Below are positions 8,581 to 18,043 of a stretch of 64,000 nt of DNA, one piece after another. The position numbers and the translations under genes are program-made. The stretch is from NCBI GenBank assembly GCA_020073385.1, contig JAIQFH010000028.1, positions 97,128-161,127 of the forward strand. Direction: 5' to 3'. The number at the start of each line of letters is the position of its first letter. Position 1 is the first letter of the stretch. The notes under the pieces were generated by a model that saw only the letters and a list, made by a program, of their open reading frames with translations, had not been told where the DNA came from and ran no database searches. This DNA comes from Terriglobia bacterium (lineage in GTDB: Bacteria > Acidobacteriota > Terriglobia > Terriglobales > Acidobacteriaceae).

Positions 8581-10863
8581 TTATCCGACCGTTGTACTCG
8601 CCCGAAACTGACCATCCCCCGCGGAATCCAAACGTACGTCGCAAACTTCCCCAATCAAACTCGCGGCCCACCGGTAAACATTCTGTTCCCGAATGGTCTT
8701 TCGCATTCTCTGCATGCGCTGTTGCTTCTCCTCCGCGTTCATCTCCAGCGCCGTCCGGATCGCCTCGGCCGTCTGGTCGATGTCGTAGGGATTCACCTGC
8801 AGCGCATCACGCAATTCCCGCGCCGCTCCCGTAAAGCAACTCAAGATCAGCACTCCCCGCTCATCGTCGCGGGTGGCCACAAATTCCTTGGCCACAAGAT
8901 TCATGCCGTCATGCAGCGAAGTCACCAGACAAAGATCGGCGGCCCGATAGTAAGGCGCGATCTCCTGATGGCTGTGTTGCCGCTCGAGCAGAACGATCGG
9001 CTTCCATTGCTCCGAGCGAAATCTCCAGTTGATTCGCTCCGCCTCGGCTTCCACCTCGGCTTGCAGATCGTGATAGCGCTTGATGTGCGTCCGGCTCGGC
9101 GCTCCGATCTGAACAAACGTAAACACGCCCTGGTAGCGTGGATATTTCTCCAGGAACCGCTCGATCGCCAGGAATCTCTCCAGAATCCCCTTGGTGTAAT
9201 CCAGCCGGTCCACACCCACTCCCATCACCGCAGCTCGAACCCCAAGACTCTTCAGCAGCGACCCCCTCTCCTCATAGGCTGACTCCCGCAGTACCTTGGT
9301 CTGCGGATCAGCTGAATTCACACTGATGGGAAACGGGCGCACGGTCGTGCCGTGGTCGAGGCGTTGCACGGTCGAATGATCCCAGTCGATCCGCGACTCC
9401 ATAATTCGATCGACAGTTTGCAGAAAATTCGAGCAGTGCGACTGAATATGGAACCCAATGAGGTCTGCGCCCAACAAACCATCAATCAGTTCCTTCTGCC
9501 ACGGACATATTCCGAACGCCTCAGGATTCGGCCACGGAATGTGCCAGAAAATCGCCAACCGCGCGTCGGGTCTGCGCTCTTTGATCATTCTCGGCAGCAG
9601 CGCAAAGTGATAATCCTGCACCAGCACTACCGGATTGGCGACGCCTTCCATTTCCTCCAGCAGAGCCTTGGCGAATTTCTGGTTCACTTCCTGATAGTGA
9701 TTCCAGTCGCTGGCGCGAAACAGCGGACGCGTGTGCGCAATGTGGCAGAGCGGCCAAAGCCCCTCGTTGGCGAACCCGTAGTAGTAGCCTTCCTCTTCTT
9801 CCTTCGACAACCACACTCGGCGCAACGTATAGTGCGGATCGTCCGGCGGAACCAGCAGTCGATCGTGCACGTCCACCGTTTCCGTATCGGCATCTCCCGA
9901 CCCATGTGCGACCCAGGTGCCGCCACATGCACGCAGCACCGGCTCAAGGGCGGTCACGAGTCCACTTGCGGGAACATTGACCTCGATCGATTTCCCTTTC
10001 TGCACGTGCGTATAAGGTTCTCGATTCGAGATCACAAACAGCCGGCCATCCGCCAGGCGCGAGCGGACATGCACCGCAAGCCGGTCCGCCGTCCAGATCG
10101 ATTCCCCGCTATCGCGCAGTCGAGCTTCGCGTTCCGCGGCCGTCCGGGCCGTGTTCAGGCTTTCGGCCATGGTCGCGACTTCCCGCGCCAAAGGACGGAA
10201 CAGTTCCATGTCTACCGGCTTGATGCGCGCCGAAACGGCGCGCCCTGTCCGCAGCGCCTTGATCCAGTTGGCAGTCCGCGCGATCGGCCCCGCGATGCTC
10301 CAGCGCACGATCAATAGGGTAATCAGGACGATCAGCACGACGTGGATCAGCGCGCTCAGAAAAGTCTCGCGCCAGATCCGCATGCTTTCCGCCCGGATAT
10401 ACCCTGAGTCATGAACAATCGCCAGGCTGCCCACCAGATCGTCGCCGTTGTGCAACGGCAACGCATAAATGTGGATGGAAGCAATCCCCATCCGCAGGAA
10501 CGCCGCGGTATCGTGATTCTGCTTCAGCGCCTCCAGCACGATCGGCGGAGCGCTCTCCATCAGCGGCTCCAGGTTCGTCGTGACAGCGATCGGATGGCCT
10601 TGCGGATCATAAACAGCGAGTCCGGCCAGATGCTCCCGGTTCGCGAATTGCTGAACTGTTCGCTTCAATCTGGTCTGCGCATCCCTCTCCAGATCTCGCT
10701 CCACATTCCCTGCCAGACTCTCTCCCAGCACCTCGGCCCGCCGTTCCAGGTCTTTGCGCATGCTCCTGTTTTGCATCAGGACCTGGTAGTAAGAAGTACA
10801 TAGGGACACGAGGGTAATGCCGACGATAAGCGAGATGATGAGTCTGGCGCTGAGGAGTCTCAT
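8581..10863 (-). CDS. otsA: Membrane-anchored trehalose-6-phosphate synthase with sensor/HAMP N-terminus
   Basis: 760 residues, about 280 longer than ordinary OtsA. Residues 1-250 look like a transmembrane receptor: TM1 (about 8-27), an extracytoplasmic sensor-like domain with [18 protein letters not shown]2 (about 170-188) and a HAMP-like linker ([15 protein letters not shown] onward). Residues about 270-735 are a GT20 trehalose-6-phosphate synthase that condenses UDP-glucose and glucose 6-phosphate: [41 protein letters not shown] and [12 protein letters not shown]. The family loop usually written AGGL is ASGL here. No OtsB phosphatase is in the window. It is the first gene of the operon and is preceded by a sigma-54-like promoter at 11112-11128. 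The architecture suggests osmotic or ligand control of synthesis at the membrane (inference). Confidence 0.88.
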   Translation of the reverse strand: MRLLSARLIISLIVGITLVSLCTSYYQVLMQNRSMRKDLERRAEVLGESLAGNVERDLERDAQTRLKRTVQQFANREHLAGLAVYDPQGHPIAVTTNLEPLMESAPPIVLEALKQNHDTAAFLRMGIASIHIYALPLHNGDDLVGSLAIVHDSGYIRAESMRIWRETFLSALIHVVLIVLITLLIVRWSIAGPIARTANWIKALRTGRAVSARIKPVDMELFRPLAREVATMAESLNTARTAAEREARLRDSGESIWTADRLAVHVRSRLADGRLFVISNREPYTHVQKGKSIEVNVPASGLVTALEPVLRACGGTWVAHGSGDADTETVDVHDRLLVPPDDPHYTLRRVWLSKEEEEGYYYGFANEGLWPLCHIAHTRPLFRASDWNHYQEVNQKFAKALLEEMEGVANPVVLVQDYHFALLPRMIKERRPDARLAIFWHIPWPNPEAFGICPWQKELIDGLLGADLIGFHIQSHCSNFLQTVDRIMESRIDWDHSTVQRLDHGTTVRPFPISVNSADPQTKVLRESAYEERGSLLKSLGVRAAVMGVGVDRLDYTKGILERFLAIERFLEKYPRYQGVFTFVQIGAPSRTHIKRYHDLQAEVEAEAERINWRFRSEQWKPIVLLERQHSHQEIAPYYRAADLCLVTSLHDGMNLVAKEFVATRDDERGVLILSCFTGAARELRDALQVNPYDIDQTAEAIRTALEMNAEEKQQRMQRMRKTIREQNVYRWAASLIGEVCDVRLDSAGDGQFRASTTVG

Positions 10864-11062
10864 CTACAGGTCCTGGCACAAAGACTGCGAGAGCGAAACC
10901 CACCCCCGGAACCTTTTTGGCATCGCGGAAGGTTCACAGGTGGAGCGGTTCGGTTTCTAAACAGTCTCCTGCGCGATTTCCTTGGCCGCGCCAGAAGACG
11001 AGGCGCAACGAGTGGCGGTCTTCGGGGGTCCGCGAACTCAAGAGAATGCAAACCTCCGCATT

Positions 11063-11082
11063 GTGCTGTAACAATACAGCAC
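11063..11082. promoter_or_regulatory. 20-bp inverted repeat in the otsA leader
   Basis: GTGCTGTA and TACAGCAC are perfect 8-base arms around ACAA. It lies just downstream of the predicted sigma-54 start site, so it could be a repressor site or an RNA hairpin. The binding protein is unknown. Confidence 0.45.
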
Positions 11083-11111
11083 CATTATGAGGATAGAAAG
11101 TATGAAAGGGT

Positions 11112-11128
11112 TGCAAAGAGCTTGCCAA
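11112..11128 (-). promoter_or_regulatory. Sigma-54-type promoter upstream of otsA
   Basis: On the minus strand TTGGCAAGCTCTTTGCA matches the sigma-54 consensus YTGGCACGRNNNTTGCW at 15 of 17 positions, with GG and GC ten bases apart as required. It points toward otsA, giving an estimated leader of about 235 bases. Confidence 0.55.
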
Positions 11129-11317
11129 ACCAAAGTCTCTTATTTTCAACGGATTGACCAGCGGCAAGGCAGTAAGATGGTAATTCTTCCACGGCCACCA
11201 CGATTCGGTTAGCAACCATCAGCTATCTCATGGCCTTGATGTCTTGGGAAAGACAAAGCTTGAGAATGTCCTGCTGAGGGCGGTCCGTTATAAGGCGGTT
11301 TTGGGAAGGCGGTCTTG

Positions 11318-11534
11318 AAAGGGCGAGGCTTCTAGCCGCACCGTCCAAATGCCAGAAAAGACGTGTGCGTGAGAACTTTCAGGCGTCCCTCCGGGACGCG
11401 CTGAGTGTTCCACTTTACCCGGCGCTGAAAGCGCCGGGTTATTCTCACACGTCCCTCCGGGGCGCAAATATCTGCCGCTTGTCCCACAGCGCGGATTGAA
11501 ATGCGGCTCTCACGCACCTTCTTCAGCCCTGAGG
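11318..11534. repeat. Composite palindromic repeat, family B (copy 1)
   Basis: Begins with GAAAGGGCGAGGCTTCTAGCC, carries GTGTGCGTGAGAACT (11363-11377), two GC-rich stem-loops (GCGTCCCTCCGGGACGC and CCCGGCGCTGAAAGCGCCGGG) and ends with CTCTCACGCAC then CAGCCCTGAGG. The outer motifs recur in opposite orientation at 15390-15512. Confidence 0.6.
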
Positions 11535-11579
11535 AAGCGCTCAGCACACTCTTCGAACCAGCGGGATAACGTCTCAGTC

Positions 11580-13004
11580 TCAAAAAGAAAGTGTGCTGAC
11601 GGAGTCCGAAGCCAATGCCACCTCCGCCACTCTGCCCGCCAACCTGATGACCACATTCTTCGCTGCGCCCTTATTAATCAATACCAACACCTTTCCCCCA
11701 TCCGGATTCTCGAACGCAACGTGATCCACTCCCTCCACGTTGCCGGCAGACTCAAACCGCTTCGCCCCACGTCGAATGTTCCGCGAGAAATGCGCAGAGG
11801 CCCAGTACTGCCCGCTACGGGTGATCTCCTTCGTCTCCGAGTGGATCGTCACCATCCCGCCGCAGGGGAACGGTCCAATGTTCGGCCGGCCCTTCTCATC
11901 CAGCGCAAGATTCCATCCTGTAATAGACTGCCCCCAGTTGCGAAGGACTTCTGTGAATGTCTTTCCCCAATTCACCCAGTCCGTGGCATAGTCCGGGGCT
12001 GTGTAGTCCGGGCCACCTTCTGTCCAATAAATTTGGGCGTCGGGATACGCTTCGTGGAACTTGCTCATCTGCTCCGCCGAGCCGACGTATCCATGGAAGG
12101 CGACTGCATTGCAGAACTTGTGGACAGCGGGATCATCGAGTTCCGCTACAGCCCTTCCCCAAAGGTTGTAATTGTGGTCGAGAATCCAGATCTTCGTCGA
12201 CAGTCCGTTTTGTTGCAACGCCGGACCGAGATGATTCTTTACGAATCCAATTTCATACTCCTGCGCCCACAAGCACGCCGGCATTCTCCCGTCCTGATCG
12301 GTGTCGACTTCGTTTTGCACCGTGACGGCCTGCACCGGCACGCCCTCCGCCGCGTACGCCTGCAGAAACTTCACAAAGTACTTCGCGTAGGGAGCCAGGT
12401 AACGCTGCCGCATCGACCCGCCCAGCATCGATCCGCCGGCTTTCATCCACCCCGGAGGACTCCACGGCGATGAGAAGAGAAATAAATCCGGATTCTGTTT
12501 GCGCGCCTCGCGCATCATCGGGAGAACATAAGGCTGATCATGCGCAATCGAAAACCGCTTCATCTCAGGATCGGGCTCGCCTTCGTCGTAGCTGAAGACC
12601 TCGGTGGAATAGTCGCTTGAGCCGATGCAGGTACGGCACACGTTGAGTCCCAGTTCGGCGGGATGAAAAAGCTCGTGAAAAAGCGCTTCCCGCGCCGACG
12701 GCTCCAGCCGGTTGAACGTGTAGCAAGCCGCATCGGTGAACGCTGCCCCGAAACCGAGGATCTCCTGATATTTCTTGCCCGGGTCCAGTTCAATCACGTT
12801 TCCGCGCGCCGTGCCGGCTTTCCAGGCGACCGCCGGCTCGGCATGATAACGGAGCGCGCCGGAAGTCGAATGAATCGAAATATCACGCGACGGCGGCGGC
12901 ACCACCGATGCCGGCAAGGCACGCGCCAACTTAGCAGTCTTGGCCGCAACCACTCCGCCCACGCTCACTTTCAGAAAGTCCCGCCTGGTCCGCTTGCTCG
13001 ACAT
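11580..13004 (-). CDS. GH30 glycosidase (glucosylceramidase / beta-1,6-glucanase type), Tat-exported
   Basis: 474-residue retaining glycosidase. The N-terminus is a twin-arginine signal (KRTRRDFLKVSVGG). The barrel begins with QEILGFGAAFTDAACY, a GH30 hallmark; SSDYSTEVFSYDEG and FSSPWSPPGWMK follow. The acid/base Glu is in TVQNEVD and the nucleophile Glu in YWTEGG. A short C-terminal beta domain (from about residue 400) completes the fold. The ATG at 13004 was chosen over the longer frame because AGGAG lies seven bases before it and it places the Tat motif at the start. Substrate (beta-1,6-glucan, glucocerebroside or xylan) cannot be fixed from sequence alone. It is divergent from a GH16 gene 73 bases away, suggesting joint attack on beta-glucans. 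Confidence 0.9.
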   Translation of the reverse strand: MSSKRTRRDFLKVSVGGVVAAKTAKLARALPASVVPPPSRDISIHSTSGALRYHAEPAVAWKAGTARGNVIELDPGKKYQEILGFGAAFTDAACYTFNRLEPSAREALFHELFHPAELGLNVCRTCIGSSDYSTEVFSYDEGEPDPEMKRFSIAHDQPYVLPMMREARKQNPDLFLFSSPWSPPGWMKAGGSMLGGSMRQRYLAPYAKYFVKFLQAYAAEGVPVQAVTVQNEVDTDQDGRMPACLWAQEYEIGFVKNHLGPALQQNGLSTKIWILDHNYNLWGRAVAELDDPAVHKFCNAVAFHGYVGSAEQMSKFHEAYPDAQIYWTEGGPDYTAPDYATDWVNWGKTFTEVLRNWGQSITGWNLALDEKGRPNIGPFPCGGMVTIHSETKEITRSGQYWASAHFSRNIRRGAKRFESAGNVEGVDHVAFENPDGGKVLVLINKGAAKNVVIRLAGRVAEVALASDSVSTLSF

Positions 13005-13077
13005 TCGAGTTCTCCTGGCAACAAATCGAACCAGTGAGTATAGTGCCAACGATCATCAATTTCACACGAGGACATCC

Positions 13078-13941
13078 ATGATCACCTCCGCGCGGCAGTT
13101 CTCATTTCTAGGAATCTTCGTTCTTGTCTCTTTGTTTTCAGTAGCACAAGCCAAGCCTGAACCTTCAGGCCGCCCAGGATGGAAGCTGGTTTGGAGTGAC
13201 GAATTCAACGGTTCCGACGCATCACCGGTCGACACCACCAAGTGGGTCTCCGAATCCGGAGGCAACGGTTGGGGTAATCAAGAGTTGGAGTACTACACGA
13301 CCCGTCCCGAAAACGCGTTCCAGCAGGGCGGCAACCTGGTAATCAAGGTGTTACAGGAGAAGTACACCGGCGCCGACGGAGTAACCCGAGACTACACCTC
13401 GGGGCGCTTGAAAACCCTGGGCAAGTTCTCACAAGCCTACGGACGGTTCGAAGCCCGCATCAAGATTCCTCAGGGACAGGGGATTTGGCCCGCGTTCTGG
13501 ATGCTCGGCAATGACACTGGCAAAATCGGCTGGCCCAAGTCCGGCGAGATCGACATCATGGAGAACATCGGCAAAGAACCGGCGACTGTTCACGGCACGA
13601 TTCACGGACCGGGATACTCCGGCGATAAGGGCATCAGTTCGTCCTACAATTTGCCGGCAGATCCGCACTTCGCGGACGACTTTCATCTCTACGCCGTCGA
13701 GTGGGAACCCAAAGCGATCCGTTTCTACGCCGATGATCACCTCTATGCCACGTGTACTCCCGCCAGTCTGCCCAAAGGCGCGAAGTGGGTCTACAACCAT
13801 CCATTCTTCATACTGCTGAACGTTGCCGTCGGAGGCAGCTGGCCCGGCAATCCGGACGCGACAACCGTATTCCCGCAAACCATGCTTGTGGATTACGTCC
13901 GCGTCTACAAACGCTCTAGTCGCACCGCCGAGTCACATTGA
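13078..13941 (+). CDS. Secreted GH16 endo-beta-glucanase (laminarinase-like)
   Basis: 287 residues: signal peptide (about 1-25, ending SVAQA), then a GH16 jelly-roll. The catalytic motif GEIDIMENIG contains the E-x-D-x-x-E arrangement with both active Glu residues. WSDEFNG, YYTTRPENAF, YGRFEARIKIPQGQGIWPAFWMLG and GGSWPGNPD are typical of the bacterial endo-1,3-beta-glucanase branch. The ATG at 13078 has GAGGA upstream and starts right at the signal peptide; the longer frame runs into the divergent GH30 promoter. Likely cleaves 1,3- or mixed-linked beta-glucans outside the cytoplasm. Confidence 0.92.
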   Translation: MITSARQFSFLGIFVLVSLFSVAQAKPEPSGRPGWKLVWSDEFNGSDASPVDTTKWVSESGGNGWGNQELEYYTTRPENAFQQGGNLVIKVLQEKYTGADGVTRDYTSGRLKTLGKFSQAYGRFEARIKIPQGQGIWPAFWMLGNDTGKIGWPKSGEIDIMENIGKEPATVHGTIHGPGYSGDKGISSSYNLPADPHFADDFHLYAVEWEPKAIRFYADDHLYATCTPASLPKGAKWVYNHPFFILLNVAVGGSWPGNPDATTVFPQTMLVDYVRVYKRSSRTAESH

Positions 13942-14214
13942 TAGCGGCCGCAGGCCTCTGCAAACGATTCCATCTGCGAACTCGGCGAGCCCTCTGCGTC
14001 CTCGGCGATTAGCTTTTGGGATTGTCCGGTTTTCATCTTCCGTTCGCCACGCGTACCCGCGCACCACCTCCTGTGCGGGGCATCACAGACAGAACGCCGC
14101 TCTCGATCTACGTTGACGGCAACTGCTCTCGGTTAGCGCGTGCCGGGTGCATCCCGACCGGGCCGCTAGCGTGTCGCGATTTCTTCGCGGCCGAAGCAGT
14201 GGAGGAGGTTCCCC

Positions 14215-15348
14215 GTGCCCCTCGACAGCCTGGAATTCCGCACATCCCTACAAAAGCTGCTCGTGGCTTTGATGTTGATCCTTGTGCCCCTAACCGTCTT
14301 CGGATTCTACGTGGCGCTGCAAGGAGATACCCACATTCGACAAGCGGCCGGCGAAAGCGTTCGCTCGCTCACTCTCACCGCCGCTGACTCTGCCTCCCAA
14401 TTCATTTCTGCGTCTGTCAAGGACGTCAGCATGATCGCCAATCAACCCGGCCCCGTGCAGGCGGTCACCGCGGCCAACCACCAGTATGACAATCTCCCGG
14501 AAGATGCCGTCAGCGCGAAGATCGCAGCCATTGACCAGAGCTGGGAGACTCCGCAGGCAGATGCCTTGTCCGCCAACATTCTCACCTCGGACCTGGCCCG
14601 CCACTTGCGCCGCCTGCGCGAACTCAATCCCACACTGCTGAAGATCACAATCGCCGATGTTAGCGGCGCGATCGTGGCCGCCACCGACCGGCCCGCGCAC
14701 TACACATTGAATGACCCCGACCTCTGGCGCGAACTTTCCGCCCGCGGACCCGGCACCATCCGGATTTCAGATTTGCGCTATGACGACCAGAACCGGCTCT
14801 ATTACCTGAGCATCGGTTATCCCATTCAGCAGGAGGGGACCGGACGTTTCATCGGCGTGGTTACCGCGACGGTGAATCTGTCACCTCTGTTCGAGCAATT
14901 GAACCGACACCGGATCGGGCGCACTGGCCGGCTGTTTCTAGTGCGCGAGGACGGCACCGTCATAGAGGCTCCTGGCGTCACCCCTTCCATGAAAATCCGA
15001 TCCGAGGAATACGTGGCCATTCACGACGCCCTGGGCAGTCTGCGCGGCCGCCAAACCGGCTATTTGTTTGCCACTTTGTCCAATGGCCAGTCCTACCTCA
15101 TCGGTTTTGCCGATGCCGGATTGAAGGACGCGTACCCGAACTTGCCTTGGACGGTGCTGGCCAGCCAGGAAGCCAGAGAGGTAACCGGCCCGGTTCGCAA
15201 CATGATCGCTTTTGCTCTGCTCGTGATGATTCTTGCGCTGCTCATGTTGTCGCTTCTCGCTGCCTATGTCGTCCTGCACACGAAACAGCGCCTGGAAGAT
15301 ATCGAAACTCCTCTGGAGGAAGACAAAGAACATCCCGTGGCGGCTTGA
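14215..15348 (+). CDS. Cache-domain membrane receptor without an output domain
   Basis: 377 residues. TM1 (about 14-32), a large extracytoplasmic double-Cache-like region (about 35-320; ITIADVSGAIVAATDR, YYLSIGYPIQ, GRTGRLFLVREDGTVIEAP) and TM2 (about 328-350) followed by a cytoplasmic tail of only some 25 residues rich in Glu, Asp and Lys. No HAMP, kinase, cyclase or methyl-accepting domain is present. The GTG at 14215 was chosen because GGAGGAGG (14201-14208) precedes it. Such a stand-alone sensor would need a partner; none is next to it, though the sensor-fused OtsA lies 3.4 kb away. Function unknown. Confidence 0.75.
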   Translation: MPLDSLEFRTSLQKLLVALMLILVPLTVFGFYVALQGDTHIRQAAGESVRSLTLTAADSASQFISASVKDVSMIANQPGPVQAVTAANHQYDNLPEDAVSAKIAAIDQSWETPQADALSANILTSDLARHLRRLRELNPTLLKITIADVSGAIVAATDRPAHYTLNDPDLWRELSARGPGTIRISDLRYDDQNRLYYLSIGYPIQQEGTGRFIGVVTATVNLSPLFEQLNRHRIGRTGRLFLVREDGTVIEAPGVTPSMKIRSEEYVAIHDALGSLRGRQTGYLFATLSNGQSYLIGFADAGLKDAYPNLPWTVLASQEAREVTGPVRNMIAFALLVMILALLMLSLLAAYVVLHTKQRLEDIETPLEEDKEHPVAA

Positions 15349-15389
15349 GACCCGATCGCCGTGATTGACTTTGTATCGTGAATAGTTTC

Positions 15390-15512
15390 TAAGGGCGTGG
15401 CTTAAGTGTGTGCGTGAGAACTAAGCCTCGTCTTTTGCAGCGGAACGAATTAGCAATTCTTAGCCGCGAAGCGGCGAAAGACAGTTCTCACGCACACACT
15501 TTAGCCCCTGAG
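15390..15512. repeat. Composite palindromic repeat, family B (copy 2)
   Basis: A perfect 19-base inverted repeat (15404-15422 and 15483-15501, containing GTGTGCGTGAGAACT) encloses about 60 bases with a small TTAGCCGCGAAGCGGC hairpin. Flanks GGGCGTGGCTT and AGCCCCTGAGG match the copy at 11318-11534. Confidence 0.65.
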
Positions 15513-15590
15513 GTCGACACGCGCCAAGCAAAGAACGATCTGAGATTGTTACCGAGAACTGACTACTGAAATCTGTTTTGGAGAACTCCC

Positions 15591-16172
15591 ATGATCAATG
15601 CGTCAGAACTGGAAAGAGGAATGGTCGTCCGCGTCGAAGGTCAGATCTATCGCGTGCTCGAGGTCGAAGCCAAAGCCGCCGCCGCAAAACTCGGCGGCGT
15701 CGTCAAAGCCGAACTCAGCAACGTCAAAACCGGACGACTCTGGGATGTCCACTTCCGTCCTCAGGAACGCCTTGAAGATCTGCCGGTGGATCGCCGCAAT
15801 ATGGAATTCCTCTTCCGCGGGGGTGAAATCTGCACCTTCATGGATCCCAACTCTTTCGAGCAGATCGAGGTTCCGGCCGACATCGTTGGCCCCGCGGCGG
15901 CATTTCTGCGATCAGGCACCGCAGTTCCTGTGGAGTTCTTCGAAGGTCGACCCATTTATGCCATGGTGCCTGACATCGTGGAAGCCCGCGTCGTTCAGAC
16001 TGCGCCACCGGCCCACTCTCAGCAAGACAGTGCATGGAAAGAAGCGACGCTCGAGAACGGCGTGTCGATTCGCGTTCCTCTCTTCATCGCATCCGATGAC
16101 CGTGTGCGCGTCGATCTGAGAACTGGCCGCTATCTCGAACGCGTCCACACCGACCGCAAACGCATCGCCTAG
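15591..16172 (+). CDS. efp: Elongation factor P-like protein with an atypical tip loop
   Basis: 193 residues with the three-domain EF-P layout; EF-P enters the ribosomal E site to relieve stalling at polyproline. [22 protein letters not shown] opens the KOW-like domain, [13 protein letters not shown] is the middle domain, and [24 protein letters not shown] is the conserved C-terminal domain. The tip loop normally reads PGKGxA around a modified Lys, but here is [10 protein letters not shown] (residues 27-36), lacking PGKG. A Lys (33) is present near the tip, but the context for EpmA, YmfI or EarP-type modification is not canonical. It may be a divergent main EF-P or a paralogue with a separate role. 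The ATG at 15591 matches the family start. Confidence 0.88.
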   Translation: MINASELERGMVVRVEGQIYRVLEVEAKAAAAKLGGVVKAELSNVKTGRLWDVHFRPQERLEDLPVDRRNMEFLFRGGEICTFMDPNSFEQIEVPADIVGPAAAFLRSGTAVPVEFFEGRPIYAMVPDIVEARVVQTAPPAHSQQDSAWKEATLENGVSIRVPLFIASDDRVRVDLRTGRYLERVHTDRKRIA

Positions 16173-16275
16173 ACCACAGAAACGATCTCCGAGTTTGACT
16201 CCGTCGCGGACTTCGATAGAATTCGGTTCTATTCCTCCTACGTGGGGCAATCCAACCAGGACAGGGAGTCGGTTC

Positions 16276-17451
16276 ATGAGCAAAGTTCGAGTTCTTGTGG
16301 GGACGCGCAAGGGGGCCTTCATTCTTGCTGCTGACGGCAAGCGCGATAAGTGGGAAGTCAGCGGTCCACACTTCGCCGGATGGGAGTTGTATCACCTGAA
16401 AGGATCGCCCGCCGATCCCAATCGCATCTACGCATCGCAGACCAGCGGATGGTTCGGCCAAGTCATCCAGCGCTCCGACGATGGCGGCAAGACCTGGCAC
16501 CAGCCCGGCACACCTCCCGGAGAAACGACTGGCCCCGGTGGCATGCCGAAGGGCGAGAGCAATAAGTTCGTCTACGACACCGCAGCCGCCCCGCTCACGA
16601 CGCACCAGTTTTATGACGGCACGCAGCATCCGTGGGAGTTCAAGCGAGTATGGCATCTCGAACCGTCTTTGACCGATCCCGATACCGTCTATGCGGGAGT
16701 CGAAGATGCGGCGTTGTTTCGTTCGACCGATGGGGGGAAGAATTGGAAAGAGCTACCCGGTTTGCGCGGCCACGGCACCGGCCCCAAGTGGCAGCCCGGT
16801 GCTGGAGGCATGTGCTTGCACACCATCATTCTTGATCCCAAAGATCCAAACCGGATTTACATCGCGATCTCCGCGGCGGGTGCGTTCCGCACCGACGACG
16901 GCGGCAAGACCTGGAAGCCGATCAACAAAGGCCTTTACTCAAAGTACATTCCCAATCCAACCGCCGAGATCGGCCACTGCGTGCACCACGTCGCCATGAA
17001 CCCGAAACGCCCTAGTGTTCTCTTCATGCAGAAGCACTGGGACGTAATGCGCTCCGATAACGCCGGCGATGAGTGGACAAAGATCAGCGGTAATCTGCCC
17101 ACCGACTTCGGATTCGTCATCGACATCCACTCGCACGAGCCCGAGACCATCTACGTCATCCCCATCAAGAGCGACGGGGAGCACTATGTCCACGAAGGCA
17201 AACTCCGCGTTTTCCGGAGCAAGACCGGCGGCAACGAATGGGAAGCACTCACGAAAGGCCTGCCGCAGGAGAACTGCTACGTGAATGTTCTGCGGGATGC
17301 CATGGCGGTGGACACGCTAGACAAGTGCGGCATCTACTTCGGCACGACAGGAGGCCAAGTCTATATGTCCCCGGACGCAGGCGACTCCTGGTCGCCAATA
17401 GTCCGCGACTTGCCCGCAGTTTTGTCGGTAGAAGTTCAAACGCTCGCATAA
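16276..17451 (+). CDS. BNR/Asp-box repeat beta-propeller protein (sialidase-like fold)
   Basis: 391 residues forming an all-beta propeller. At least six Asp-box repeats are visible: [45 protein letters not shown] and MSPDAGDSW. It lacks the arginine triad region of true sialidases as far as I can see, so the label glycosyl hydrolase would overreach. No signal peptide: it begins [17 protein letters not shown], suggesting a cytoplasmic protein. The ATG at 16276 has AGGGAG upstream. It is followed by a hairpin (17456-17479), then an NTF2-like secreted protein and a MoaD-like protein on the same strand. Function unknown. Confidence 0.83.
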   Translation: MSKVRVLVGTRKGAFILAADGKRDKWEVSGPHFAGWELYHLKGSPADPNRIYASQTSGWFGQVIQRSDDGGKTWHQPGTPPGETTGPGGMPKGESNKFVYDTAAAPLTTHQFYDGTQHPWEFKRVWHLEPSLTDPDTVYAGVEDAALFRSTDGGKNWKELPGLRGHGTGPKWQPGAGGMCLHTIILDPKDPNRIYIAISAAGAFRTDDGGKTWKPINKGLYSKYIPNPTAEIGHCVHHVAMNPKRPSVLFMQKHWDVMRSDNAGDEWTKISGNLPTDFGFVIDIHSHEPETIYVIPIKSDGEHYVHEGKLRVFRSKTGGNEWEALTKGLPQENCYVNVLRDAMAVDTLDKCGIYFGTTGGQVYMSPDAGDSWSPIVRDLPAVLSVEVQTLA

Positions 17452-17455
17452 TGTA

Positions 17456-17479
17456 GCCCCGGACGCCTTCGTCCGGGGC
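17456..17479. repeat. GC-rich stem-loop after the BNR gene
   Basis: GCCCCGGACG and CGTCCGGGGC are perfect 10-base arms around CCTT. No U-tract follows, so it is more likely a REP-type hairpin than a classical terminator. Confidence 0.6.
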
Positions 17480-17571
17480 GCCCTCGCGCGCGCTCTTGGC
17501 GCGGGGGTGTCGTTCGACTCTCACAAGCATCGGGCTGTAAGCGTAGCCGTTGGTCGCGTTGCGGAGAAAGC

Positions 17572-18030
17572 ATGAAAACAAAATTGGTTGCAATCGCAGT
17601 CTTGATGTTGTCATTAGCAGGCACAGCAGCAGCGCAGCAAAAGCCGCAGGCAATCAAGTCAGGAACTGTGCCTCGCCAACTCGAAGCGCAGGTGCGCAAG
17701 CTCTGGGAGGCATTTAAGAATAAAGACAAAGCAACTCTCTCAGCTTTGTTAGACGACCAGTTCCGCCAGTTCGAGGAAGGTCTCAGCACTTTCGGTGACA
17801 AGAAGGCCGAAGTCAATGCCGTGGATGAGTTCGAACTCATCAGTTACACCCTCAGCGACTTCACCGTAAAATCGACCGCGCCAAACACGGCGTTGGTTAC
17901 CTACGTAGCGCAATATGAGGGCAAAACCGGCGGCGAAGTCTCGAAGGCAAAAAGCGTCTTTGGAGAAGTCTGGATTCGGACCGGTAATGAATGGAAAGAT
18001 CTCTATATGCAAGAGACGTACATAAAGTGA
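17572..18030 (+). CDS. Secreted NTF2-like (DUF4440-type) protein
   Basis: 152 residues. A clear signal peptide (residues 1-22, ending GTAAA-QQ) precedes a single SnoaL/DUF4440-like alpha+beta domain: [22 protein letters not shown], then [15 protein letters not shown] and [18 protein letters not shown], the usual helix-then-sheet order with the Trp-containing last strands. These domains bind small ligands or serve as simple secreted folds; no catalytic residues can be named. It ends 13 bases before the MoaD-like gene and is probably co-transcribed with it. Confidence 0.75.
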   Translation: MKTKLVAIAVLMLSLAGTAAAQQKPQAIKSGTVPRQLEAQVRKLWEAFKNKDKATLSALLDDQFRQFEEGLSTFGDKKAEVNAVDEFELISYTLSDFTVKSTAPNTALVTYVAQYEGKTGGEVSKAKSVFGEVWIRTGNEWKDLYMQETYIK

Positions 18031-18043
18031 AGGTGCTCCTGAG

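Larger units (their letters stand above)
10864..11579. other. Long intergenic region upstream of otsA
   Basis: 716 bases without a credible gene. It contains, reading toward otsA, the sigma-54-like promoter (11112-11128) and a 20-bp inverted repeat (11063-11082). The left-over half near the GH30 gene holds a composite repeat (about 11318-11534). A 93-codon frame at 10934-11215 (-) was rejected as non-coding. Confidence 0.6.

Noticed and set aside
10934..11215. 93-codon minus-strand frame upstream of otsA
   Set aside because: Crosses the predicted sigma-54 promoter and palindrome, has no recognisable domain and no ribosome site; best read as leader sequence.
16276..17451. Calling the Asp-box propeller a sialidase
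   Set aside because: Asp boxes define the fold only; no arginine triad or signal peptide is evident.
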